Shown piece by piece: positions 10,123 through 17,589 of a DNA stretch of 64,000 nucleotides. The stretch covers positions 3,366,001 through 3,430,000 of the forward strand of contig NZ_CP011270.1 in the NCBI RefSeq assembly GCF_001610835.1, given 5' to 3'. Below the pieces are notes generated by a model. The model had not been told where the DNA came from. It saw only the letters and a program-made list of their open reading frames with translations, and did not search any database. The translations under genes and the position numbers were made by a program. Within the stretch, counting starts at the first letter, position 1. Each line of letters opens with the position of its first letter. The stretch is from Planctomyces sp. SH-PL14 (GTDB lineage: Bacteria; Planctomycetota; Planctomycetia; Planctomycetales; Planctomycetaceae).

Positions 10123-10150
10123 TTGACAGTTTCCCCGAGGGGAGTACGAT
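10123..10150 (+). promoter_or_regulatory. Sigma-70-type promoter ahead of a non-coding stretch
   Basis: TTGACA (10123-10128) and TACGAT (10145-10150) are separated by 16 bases. The -35 is a perfect consensus match and the -10 matches TATAAT at four of six positions. Transcription would start around 10157. No reading frame of family resemblance follows for 850 bases; instead there are several strong hairpins and a T-run terminator. Confidence 0.5.
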
Positions 10151-10156
10151 TTGAGT

Positions 10157-10507
10157 CGCACGAGGTTCGTGAAGACCTTCTTTCTGGTGGCACGGAAAGC
10201 TGCGGGATTACGACTCTGGTCTCCTGCACACGGGTTTGGCGAACCGGCTTACGAATTCGCTCGTAGTTTCCCAACGCGATTCAAAGCTCTACGGTCCTTG
10301 CGGACCCAAAAACCACACGGATCCCTCCTGGATCATTTTCGGGATCAGTCCCGTGTGTTTTGAAGAGTCTTGAGTTCCTGGGAGGCGTCGAGTCTCCTCA
10401 CGCCTCGGTCCCCGAGGTCGGGGCTTATGGCCCGGTCGTGAGGAGGAGACGAGGAGGCTTGCGTGCCTGGATCCGGTCAGCGTTGGCCGGCTCCGAGTCG
10501 TTTTTTT
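10157..10507 (+). ncRNA. Candidate structured non-coding RNA upstream of rho
   Basis: The stretch from the inferred start near 10157 to the T7 run at 10501-10507 contains stacked hairpins: GGTCC-TTGC-GGACC (about 10293-10306), CACACGG to CCGTGTG (10314-10357), GTCTCCTCACG to CGTGAGGAGGAGAC enclosing CCTCGG/CCGAGG (10392-10450), and the terminator stem at 10469-10494. CGACTC near 10208 can also pair with GAGTCG just before the T-run. I looked for RNase P, tmRNA, SRP and T-box signatures and did not recognise them. It could be a housekeeping RNA diverged beyond recognition, a new sRNA, or an attenuated leader. Confidence 0.4.
10469..10507 (+). terminator. Intrinsic terminator with T7 run
   Basis: The stem GGATCCGGTC / GGCCGGCTCC (10469-10494, one mismatch and one G-T pair) is followed 6 bases later by seven T residues. 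The CGAGTCG between stem and T-run can pair further upstream. It would end the transcript started at 10123 well before rho. Confidence 0.55.
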
Positions 10508-11004
10508 GATGTGCGGCCCGTTGGTTGCACAAGTGTCAAGCTTCGCAGCAGGCGATGAGGTTGCTGCGGTTCGAGTGGGACTTCTGTCAGAACGGCGATT
10601 CGACATCCTTCTCAGTCGATTCCAGTTGAGCAGAACGTCTCCTGAGCGAGTGTGTTTGCGGTTTCGCGAACCCTCAATGGTTTCTCCCCGGCAGGTTCCC
10701 ATGGCAGGAGTGGTTCTCCTGCAGAATCGCCGGACCTCCCTGTGGCGTCGAGTTGCGAGATTTCGGTCATTGTGCTGCGAGTCTGTCCGGAGATGTGGCT
10801 GTCGCCTGCGGGTCGAATGCGGATGGCATCGATCCGCTTCCCAGGGTTGGGCGACTTCCAATGCTCCGGACCGTCTGTCCATGTCGGCCAATCTGGACTC
10901 CGCTTCGATGCGGTCTTATGTCTTTGTCCATCACTCAAGGAATGGCATTGCCCGAACAGTCCGCTCGCTGATGACTGTTTGAAGTGATCTCTCTGGAACT
11001 TTCC
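10508..11004 (+). other. Gene-free leader region upstream of rho
   Basis: Roughly 500 bases between the T-run and the rho start. Frames are open on both strands, but the translations are compositionally odd, rich in Arg, Ser and Cys, and match no family I know. I therefore treat it as the rho promoter and 5' leader. Rho genes are often autoregulated through a long leader, which would fit, but no specific element is visible. Confidence 0.35.
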
Positions 11005-13098
11005 ATGCCCACCAATCGCTCACGTTCTACGTCCGGCAGCAGCCGGTCGACCACTCCCCGCCGCACCACCCGCAAGAAGGCGGAGCCGGTGGAGTCGATC
11101 CCGGAGCAGGACGATGTCGCTCTCGGCTTCGACTACGAAGAATCGGCCGACGCCGACTTCGGCGATGAAGAGCCGGCCGAAGAAGAAGCGGTCGCCGAAG
11201 AAGCCCCCAAGAAACGCCGCGCTCCCGCCAAGGCCAAGGCCGCCGCTCCCAAGAAGCGCCGCTCCACCAAGGCCGCCGAAGCCGAGGCCGAAGAAGCTCC
11301 GGCTCCCCGCGGCAAGGCCGCCCCGGTCGAAGCGGACGATGACTTCGGCGCCGGGGTCGATGTCCCCGAGCCGACTCCCGCTCCGTCCCCCATGCGGGCC
11401 GCGGCCTCCAAGCCGGCTCCGCCGGTGGTCGTGAAAGAGAACACCTACGCCTCGTACGGTCGCGATGACGACGATGAGGCGGACGAATTCGAAGACGGAG
11501 ATTTCGAAGACGAAGGAGAAACCGCTCAAGGCTCCGGCGAAGGGGGCGAAGAAGGCGATCCCGGCCGCAAGAAGAAGCGCCGTCGCCGTCGTCGCAAAAA
11601 GAAGGGCGCCGCTGGTGAAGGGGCTCCCGAAGGGGGAGCCGCTCCGGCCGCTCCTGCGCCTCGTTCCGAAGGTCCGATGGATCGCGGTCCGGGCGGCGGA
11701 GGGGGCGGAGGCGGAATGCCGCAGCGGAATTTCCGCGATCGCGGCAACTTCCAGCAGGGTGGCGGAGGCGGTGGCTACCAGGGACGCTACGACCGCGGAC
11801 CTCAAGGGGGCGGCGGTGGACGCTACCAGCAGGACCGTGGACCGGGCGGCCCCGGCGGGAACCGTTACAACGACCGTCCGCAGCAGCAGCAATACGGCGC
11901 CCGTCGTCCTCCCAACCGCGGTGGCATGCCGACCGCCAAGTACCAGCGGAACGCGCCTCCAGTCGATATGGGTGCGGTGCAGACCGGGACTCTGGAAGGG
12001 GTCCTCGAACTCCATCCCAAGGGATACGGCTTCCTCCGCGACGCGTCGAACGATTTCGGCGCCCGTGAGACCGACGCCTTCGTCTCCAGCTCGTTCGTCG
12101 AGCGGCATCATCTCCGCGAGGGGATTCTGCTGAAGGGTGAAGTCGGACCGGGAAGCCGTGGCCAGGGACCGCGTCTGCTTTCGATCGAGTCGATCGACGG
12201 CAAGCCGGTCGAGGACTACGAGGCCCTCAAGCACTTCGACACCTTGACCGCCATCAATCCGTTCGAGCTGATCAAGCTCGAGAGCGGGTCGACGCCGATC
12301 AGCATGCGGGTCATGGACCTGCTCTGTCCGATCGGCAAGGGGCAGCGGGCGCTGATCGTCGCTCCGCCCCGCAGCGGTAAGACGATGCTCCTTCAGGACA
12401 TCGCCAACTCGGTCTCGAAGAACCATCCCGAGATTCACCTCATCGTGCTGCTCATCGACGAGCGGCCCGAGGAAGTGACCGAGATGAAGAAGACGGTTCG
12501 GGGCGAGATCATCGCGTCCTCGATGGACCGCGACATCGAGAGCCACGTCCGGATCAGTCAGCTCATCGTCGAACGCGGCAAGCGGATCGCGGAGTCGGGC
12601 AAGGACTGCTTCATCCTGCTGGACAGCATCACCCGGACCGCCCGCGCCTTCAACAAGTGGGTCGGCGGCGGCCGCGATGCGAAGATCCAGACCGGTGGTC
12701 TCGACGTCCGGGCGATGGAAATCCCCCGCAAGATGTTCGGTACCGCCCGGCGGTTCGAAGAAGGCGGCTCGCTGACCGTCTGTGGAACGTGTCTTGTCGA
12801 CACGGGAAGCAAGATGGACGACGCGATCTTCCAGGAGTTCAAGGGGACCGGCAACATGGAAATGGTGCTGAGCCGCGACCTGGCCGACCGCCGCATCTGG
12901 CCCGCGATCGACATCACGAAGTCCGGCACCCGCCGTGAGGAGAAGCTCCTCTCGCCCGAGGTGTATGACGGGGTGACGATGCTCCGTCGGAGCCTGATCA
13001 ATATGAACCCGGTCGAGGCGATGGAGCAGCTCAGCCGCACGCTGGCGAAGTTCCCGTCGAACAAGGAGTTCCTCGAGCGGCTGAAGAACATTCTCTAG
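11005..13098 (+). CDS. rho: Transcription termination factor Rho with a long disordered N-terminal region
   Basis: A 697-residue Rho, far longer than the roughly 420 residues of the classical protein. From about residue 325 it is canonical: the OB-fold RNA-binding segment (GVLELHPKGYGFLRD), then the RecA-type ATPase with Walker A APPRSGKTMLLQD near residue 453, the LIDERPEEVTEM stretch and the C-terminal arginine-finger region. The first 310 residues are low complexity: acidic/Ala-Lys-rich (GFDYEESADADFGDEE), then a KKRRRRRRKKK patch, then a Gly/Arg/Gln-rich section with many RG and GGGG repeats. I prefer ATG 11005 over GTG 10984. A strong terminator follows at 13158. Confidence 0.97.
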   Translation: MPTNRSRSTSGSSRSTTPRRTTRKKAEPVESIPEQDDVALGFDYEESADADFGDEEPAEEEAVAEEAPKKRRAPAKAKAAAPKKRRSTKAAEAEAEEAPAPRGKAAPVEADDDFGAGVDVPEPTPAPSPMRAAASKPAPPVVVKENTYASYGRDDDDEADEFEDGDFEDEGETAQGSGEGGEEGDPGRKKKRRRRRRKKKGAAGEGAPEGGAAPAAPAPRSEGPMDRGPGGGGGGGGMPQRNFRDRGNFQQGGGGGGYQGRYDRGPQGGGGGRYQQDRGPGGPGGNRYNDRPQQQQYGARRPPNRGGMPTAKYQRNAPPVDMGAVQTGTLEGVLELHPKGYGFLRDASNDFGARETDAFVSSSFVERHHLREGILLKGEVGPGSRGQGPRLLSIESIDGKPVEDYEALKHFDTLTAINPFELIKLESGSTPISMRVMDLLCPIGKGQRALIVAPPRSGKTMLLQDIANSVSKNHPEIHLIVLLIDERPEEVTEMKKTVRGEIIASSMDRDIESHVRISQLIVERGKRIAESGKDCFILLDSITRTARAFNKWVGGGRDAKIQTGGLDVRAMEIPRKMFGTARRFEEGGSLTVCGTCLVDTGSKMDDAIFQEFKGTGNMEMVLSRDLADRRIWPAIDITKSGTRREEKLLSPEVYDGVTMLRRSLINMNPVEAMEQLSRTLAKFPSNKEFLERLKNIL

Positions 13099-13157
13099 GA
13101 GTCAGTTCACGGCCTAAAGTCGTGATGGACGACTGGGTTCGGCGAAGTGAGATTTGA

Positions 13158-13193
13158 GTCCTCCGGATGTTTTCATCCGGGGGACTTTTTTTT
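13158..13193 (+). terminator. Intrinsic terminator of rho
   Basis: A GTCCTCCGGATG / CATCCGGGGGAC stem with a TTTT loop is followed directly by eight T residues, 59 bases after the rho stop. This is a textbook factor-independent terminator. Confidence 0.9.
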
Positions 13194-13240
13194 GCGATGC
13201 CCGCTACCGACCGCGTCCTTGCCGACACGGCTCCCATAGC

Positions 13241-13560
13241 TCAAACCCGACGTGCCACGGCAGCCGGGGTCAAGGGGCCAGAAAACAACACAGGCCCCCT
13301 TGCCGCCGGAGGCACTCCTGCGAGGAACCGTGGTACACAACGGACGGCCGCTTTGTGGTACCAGCGTTGAGGACCCCTTCACACCAGACCGCTCGCTTCG
13401 CGCTCCCCGCGGCTTAGGTGAGGGGGCATCCGGCACGTTGTCCGCGCTTGGACACGGGCTCCTTCAGGCATCTCTCGACGAGAGGGCCTCCGGCGGGCAA
13501 AGGGCCAAAAAACATCACAGGCCCCCCTGCACCCCCTGACCAGGGTGCCCCTGGACCCCG
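13241..13560 (-). repeat. Dispersed intergenic repeat, copy 2
   Basis: This is the reverse orientation of copy 1. It starts with TCAAACCC and ends with CCCCTGGACCCCG. It shares the CCTTGCCGCCGGAGGC and GCCTCCGGCGGGCAAAG subterminal inverted repeats and the CTCTCGACGAGAG hairpin. It adds two similar short inserts, CAGAAAACAACACAGG and CAAAAAACATCACAGG, near each end. It lies between the rho terminator and the first sulfatase gene and contains no credible gene. Confidence 0.8.
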
Positions 13561-13712
13561 TGCAGTTCCGCGCCATCGAACAGATGGACGTCGAGTCATT
13601 CGCCGCGCTGGCATTTTACTTCAACCAGAGATAGCTTCGCTTAAGACCGTCAGGGCAGGGCCCTCTTAAGAAAAGGACATGACCGTCCTTCGATGGTCCG
13701 CCGGAGAATCCT

Positions 13713-15311
13713 ATGAAGCCGCTCACTGTCCTCCTGGCCCTGATCGCGTCGCTTCCATTCACCGCTCAGGCCGCGGACCCGCCCGCCCGGCCGAACTTCC
13801 TCTTCCTCTTCTCCGACGACCACGCGCAGCACGCCATCTCGGCCTACGGCTCCAAGGTCAACAGCACACCACACCTCGACCGGCTGGCCAACGAAGGAGC
13901 CCGCTTCACCAACTCCTTCGTCACCAACTCCATCTGCACCCCCAGCCGCGCCACCCTCCTCACCGGGCAATACTCACACAAAAACGGCGTCCCGGTCTTC
14001 AACCGCTTCGACGGCTCCCGCGACCACGTCGCCAAACACCTCCAGGCCGCCGGCTATCACACCGGCGTCGTCGGCAAGTGGCACCTCGGCTCCGACCCCA
14101 CCGGCTTCGACCGCTGGATCGTCCTCCCCGGCCAGGGGGCCTACTGGAACCCGCAGTTCCTCGTCCCCGGCCACCGGCTCACCATCGAAGGACACTGCAC
14201 CGAAATCACCGGCGAGCTGGGCATTGAGTTCCTCGAGACCCGCCCCAAGGACAAGCCGTTCTTCCTGATGCTCCACCAGAAGGCCCCCCACCGCGCCTGG
14301 GAGCCCGATGAACGGAACAAGGCGATCTTCAAGGACAAGGTCATCCCCGAGCCGGAAACCCTCTGGGACGACTACGCGACCCGTCCCGCCGCGCTCCCGG
14401 AGAACGAGCAGACCGTGGCCCGCGACCTCACCCGGCGGGACCTCAAGCTCGAGCCCCCCGCCGATCTCCAGACGCCCCAGCAGCGGAACATGTGGCTCAA
14501 CGTGAAGCCGATGGAGGTCGTCGTCGACGGCAAGACCCTCAAGGGCCAGGAACTCGTCCGCTGGAAGTACCAGCGGTACATGCAGGACTACCTCGCCTGC
14601 GTCCAGGGGCTCGACGACAGCATCGGCAAGGTCCTCGACTATCTCGACCGGACCGGGCTTGCCGCCAACACCTACGTCTTCTATTCGGCAGACAACGGCT
14701 GGTACCTCGGCGATCTGGGCCTCTATGACAAGCGGTTCATGTACGAGCCGGGACTGCGGGTACCGCTCCTGATCCGCGGCCCGGGGATCCGCGCCGGGAT
14801 CACGCCGGAGCAGTTCACGGCCAACATCGACCTCGCACCGACGTTCCTCGACCTCGCCGGCCTCCCGGTCCCGGACTTCATGCAGGGACGCAGCCTCGCC
14901 CCCCTCCTCAAGGGGGATGCGCCGGCCGACTGGCGGACCACGGTCTATTACCGCTACTACCACGACCCCGGCCACCACAACACCCGGGCGCACTATGGCG
15001 TCCGGACGGCGACGCACAAGCTGATCCACTACTGGAAGAAGGACGCCTACGAGCTGTTCGATCTCGCGGCCGATCCGACCGAACAGAAGAACCTGCTGTT
15101 CGGCGAGGGAGCCAGGTCTCCCGCGGTCGCGGCGAAGTTCGACGAGCTCAAGAAGGAGCTGGTCCGGCTGCAGCAGGAGTATCAGGACGACGGCCGCTAT
15201 GCCGATCCCGAGACCTGGCCGAAGGGTGGCTCCGACGGCCCGTTCGAGGGGAAGCAGCCGATGGGCCTGCGAAGCGTCTCCCAGGCGATCGCCGCCTCGC
15301 GGGCCAAGTGA
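13713..15311 (+). CDS. Secreted type I sulfatase
   Basis: A 532-residue exported enzyme of the alkaline-phosphatase superfamily that should cleave sulfate esters. The signal peptide is residues 1-20 (ending TAQA). Metal-binding Asp residues lie in LFSDDHAQH. The formylglycine signature is ICTPSRATLLTGQ with the Cys to be converted at residue 75, followed by VVGKWHLGS and the C-terminal metal site SADNGWYLGD. It needs a formylglycine-generating enzyme, which is not in this window. A second sulfatase follows 75 bases downstream, so they may be co-transcribed. The natural substrate, probably a sulfated polysaccharide, cannot be read from sequence. Confidence 0.92.
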   Translation: MKPLTVLLALIASLPFTAQAADPPARPNFLFLFSDDHAQHAISAYGSKVNSTPHLDRLANEGARFTNSFVTNSICTPSRATLLTGQYSHKNGVPVFNRFDGSRDHVAKHLQAAGYHTGVVGKWHLGSDPTGFDRWIVLPGQGAYWNPQFLVPGHRLTIEGHCTEITGELGIEFLETRPKDKPFFLMLHQKAPHRAWEPDERNKAIFKDKVIPEPETLWDDYATRPAALPENEQTVARDLTRRDLKLEPPADLQTPQQRNMWLNVKPMEVVVDGKTLKGQELVRWKYQRYMQDYLACVQGLDDSIGKVLDYLDRTGLAANTYVFYSADNGWYLGDLGLYDKRFMYEPGLRVPLLIRGPGIRAGITPEQFTANIDLAPTFLDLAGLPVPDFMQGRSLAPLLKGDAPADWRTTVYYRYYHDPGHHNTRAHYGVRTATHKLIHYWKKDAYELFDLAADPTEQKNLLFGEGARSPAVAAKFDELKKELVRLQQEYQDDGRYADPETWPKGGSDGPFEGKQPMGLRSVSQAIAASRAK

Positions 15312-15386
15312 CTCTCCGCCACTGACAGAGGGGCGGGCAGGCGAGCGGCCGCGGTCATCAAAGGTCACGGAAACCGGAGGAGCGAG

Positions 15387-16766
15387 ATGCGATCCTGTCT
15401 GGCGTGGTCCGCGGCGCTGTTCCTGATGAGTCTGGCCGGCTGCCTGTCGGCTGCGGATCCGGCGGCTCCCGCGCGGCCGAACATCCTGCTCATCGTGGCG
15501 GACGATCTCGGCTGGAGCGACGTCGGCTGGCACGGCGGGTTCTCGAAGACGCCGCGGATGGACGCCCTCGTCCGGGAGGGGATCGAGCTGGACCAGCACT
15601 ACGTCCAGCCGGTCTGCACGCCGACCCGGACCGCGCTCCTCAGCGGGCGTTACCCGGGGCGGTTCGGTCCGCAGGCGTTGGCTCCCAGCAACCTGCGGGC
15701 GATGCCGCTCGGAACCGTGACCCTGGCCGCGGCTCTCAAGTCGCTCGGATACGCCACCTTTCAGGCGGGGAAGTGGCACCTCGGAGGACGGCCGGAGTGG
15801 GGGCCGAACGCCTACGGCTTCGACCACGGCTACGGCACCCTGACCGGGGCGGCGGATCCCTGGACGCACAAGTACCGGGCCGGACATCCGTACGAAGACA
15901 CGTGGCATCGCGACGGCCGCCTGTTCCGCGAGGAGGGGAACGCGACGGAGCTGATTGCCGCGGAGGCGGTGCGGCGGATCGAGGAGAGGCGCGGCCCCTG
16001 GTTCCTCTACGTTCCGTTCCACGCAGTCCATACTCCGGTCGACGCGCCCGACGAGTTCAAGCGGCTCTATGACGGCGTGCGGTTCGATCCGGACCCGGCG
16101 AAGCACGATTCACGGCTGCGGATGGCGGCGATGGTCTCGCAGCTCGACGCGAAGATCGGGTCCCTGGTCGACGCCCTGGAGCGGACCGGGCAGCGGGACA
16201 ACACGCTCATCGTCTTCACGAGTGACAACGGCGGGATCGAGTCGCTCAAGAACGCCTACGCCGGCAAAGTCGGGGACTCGCCGCTCAACAGCGAGAACGA
16301 CCCTCTCCGGGGGCAGAAGAACACGCTCTTCGAGGGAGGGATCCGGGTCTGCGCGTTTGCCAACTGGCCGGGACGTCTCAAGCCGGGCCGCGCGACCGCG
16401 CCGATGCATGCGGTCGACTGGTTCCCGACGCTCGCCGGGCTCGTCGGCTATGTCCCGCCGAATGACCTTCGCTGGGACGGGATCGACCAGTGGCCGATGC
16501 TGACGGGACAGACGATGAAGGCGGAGCCCCGGACGCTCTACATCGCCATGCAGAACGGCAACGCCGCGCTGCGGTATGGCGACTGGAAGCTGATTGCCCA
16601 GGGGCGGAAGTCACTGCTGTTTGATCTCGGGAAGGATCCGTACGAGACGCGGGACGTGGCGGCGGAGCATTCCGAGGTTGTGGAGGATCTGACGGAGCGG
16701 CTGAAGGGGCAAAGGGCCCTGGACAATCCGGTGTTGCCGGAGGATCTGAAAGGTCTTCCGCACTAG
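15387..16766 (+). CDS. Sulfatase (arylsulfatase B-like), probable lipoprotein
   Basis: A 459-residue sulfatase. The N-terminus MRSCLAWSAALFLMSLAGC has a lipobox (LAGC, Cys19), so the enzyme is probably membrane-anchored rather than free, unlike its neighbour. Metal site IVADDLGWSDVG; formylglycine signature QPVCTPTRTALLSGRYP with Cys77; second signature QAGKWHLGG; distal metal site FTSDNGGIES. This pattern is closest to the arylsulfatase B/I/J group. A GGAGG lies 6 bases before the ATG. The 75-base gap to the upstream sulfatase suggests one operon. A dispersed repeat follows the stop. Confidence 0.92.
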   Translation: MRSCLAWSAALFLMSLAGCLSAADPAAPARPNILLIVADDLGWSDVGWHGGFSKTPRMDALVREGIELDQHYVQPVCTPTRTALLSGRYPGRFGPQALAPSNLRAMPLGTVTLAAALKSLGYATFQAGKWHLGGRPEWGPNAYGFDHGYGTLTGAADPWTHKYRAGHPYEDTWHRDGRLFREEGNATELIAAEAVRRIEERRGPWFLYVPFHAVHTPVDAPDEFKRLYDGVRFDPDPAKHDSRLRMAAMVSQLDAKIGSLVDALERTGQRDNTLIVFTSDNGGIESLKNAYAGKVGDSPLNSENDPLRGQKNTLFEGGIRVCAFANWPGRLKPGRATAPMHAVDWFPTLAGLVGYVPPNDLRWDGIDQWPMLTGQTMKAEPRTLYIAMQNGNAALRYGDWKLIAQGRKSLLFDLGKDPYETRDVAAEHSEVVEDLTERLKGQRALDNPVLPEDLKGLPH

Positions 16767-16820
16767 ATCGGATCGCCGGCTGGCTCGAACCCGCGTCCTG
16801 GCCGGACGGACGTCCATAGC

Positions 16821-17127
16821 TCAAACCCAACATGCCACGGCCGCTGGGGTCAAGGGGCCAGAAAACGACACAGGCCCCCTTGCCGCCGGAGGCACTCCTG
16901 TGAGGAACCGTGGTGAGCAACGGATGTCCGCTTTGTGGAACCACCGTTGAGGACTCCCTCACATCAGATCGCTCGCATTGGAATCCCCGCGGGTTGATGT
17001 GGGGGCATCCGGCACGGTGCCCGCGTTTGGACACTCACTCCTTCAGACATCTCCCGACGAGAGGGCCTCCGGCGGGCAAGGGGCATTCTGCCCCCTGCAC
17101 CCCCTGACCAGGGTTCCCCTGGACCCG
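16821..17127 (-). repeat. Dispersed intergenic repeat, copy 3
   Basis: Same orientation as copy 2, and very similar over the full length. It runs from TCAAACCC to CCCCTGGACCC. It retains the subterminal inverted repeats and the left CAGAAAACGACACAGG insert; the right insert is shortened (GGCATTCTGCCCC). It lies downstream of the second sulfatase gene. The pair of sulfatase genes is therefore bracketed by two direct copies of the repeat. Confidence 0.8.
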
Positions 17128-17247
17128 GTCCGGAACGTCAAATCCGAGTCGGTTACGGGCTTCTCAGCTTGCCCGCGCCGTGGGCAGATGTGCCTCAATG
17201 TCCGGCGATCAGGACCTCGAACCGCCGTTCCGGACACACCCGACTGA

Positions 17248-17263
17248 TCGGTTAGCCGAACAA
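17248..17263 (+). promoter_or_regulatory. Operator-like dyad 1 upstream of the nitrate operon
   Basis: TCGGTTAGCCGAACAA: the arms TCGG and CCGA surround a four-base centre. A second copy with one difference lies at 17434. Both are in the 460-base control region before the nitrate transporter gene. Confidence 0.4.
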
Positions 17264-17382
17264 ATCACCCCCTCCCCGGACAGGCGGCACCCACGCTGCT
17301 TTTTCCCCTTCCGCCCGACGCGGATGGGATCCCCCACGGACCTGTTCACGGTCGAGCAGCCTGTGGCGAAGGGCGTCCGCCC

Positions 17383-17394
17383 CGAACCGGTTCG
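17383..17394. promoter_or_regulatory. Perfect 12-bp palindrome upstream of the nitrate operon
   Basis: CGAACCGGTTCG is perfectly self-complementary and shares the GAAC/GTTC arms with the two flanking dyads. It may be a further site for the same or another regulator. No bound protein can be named. Confidence 0.3.
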
Positions 17395-17433
17395 AGCAGA
17401 ACTTCGGCCCCCGGCCGGCAGGGACGAACGATT

Positions 17434-17449
17434 TCGGTTCGCCGAACAA
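17434..17449 (+). promoter_or_regulatory. Operator-like dyad 2 upstream of the nitrate operon
   Basis: TCGGTTCGCCGAACAA matches dyad 1 at 15 of 16 positions and, with its preceding T, has arms TTCGG and CCGAA. The distance between the two copies is 186 bases, so DNA looping by a nitrogen regulator is conceivable. It ends 140 bases before the narK start. Confidence 0.4.
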
Positions 17450-17589
17450 CTGACGGCCGCACCGGAAAAGACTGTGGAATCGACGATGTCGTCCGCGTAA
17501 CGTTCGCCCCCGCTCGCCCGCCCGCTGGTCGCTCGCCAGCGTTTTGCTCGCTTCAGGCACCCGTTCTCTTTGCTCTCGGTGGAGCTGCC

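Noticed and set aside
10157-10507. RNase P RNA, tmRNA or SRP RNA
   Set aside because: GGCTTA and GAACC strings occur, but the conserved RNase P core, the tmRNA tRNA-like ends and the SRP helix 8 motif are not visible.
10506-10982. A 158-codon protein gene directly before rho
   Set aside because: It begins inside the T-run of the terminator, has no ribosome site, and its composition (many Arg, Cys, Ser) matches no family. Overlapping frames on both strands are equally open.
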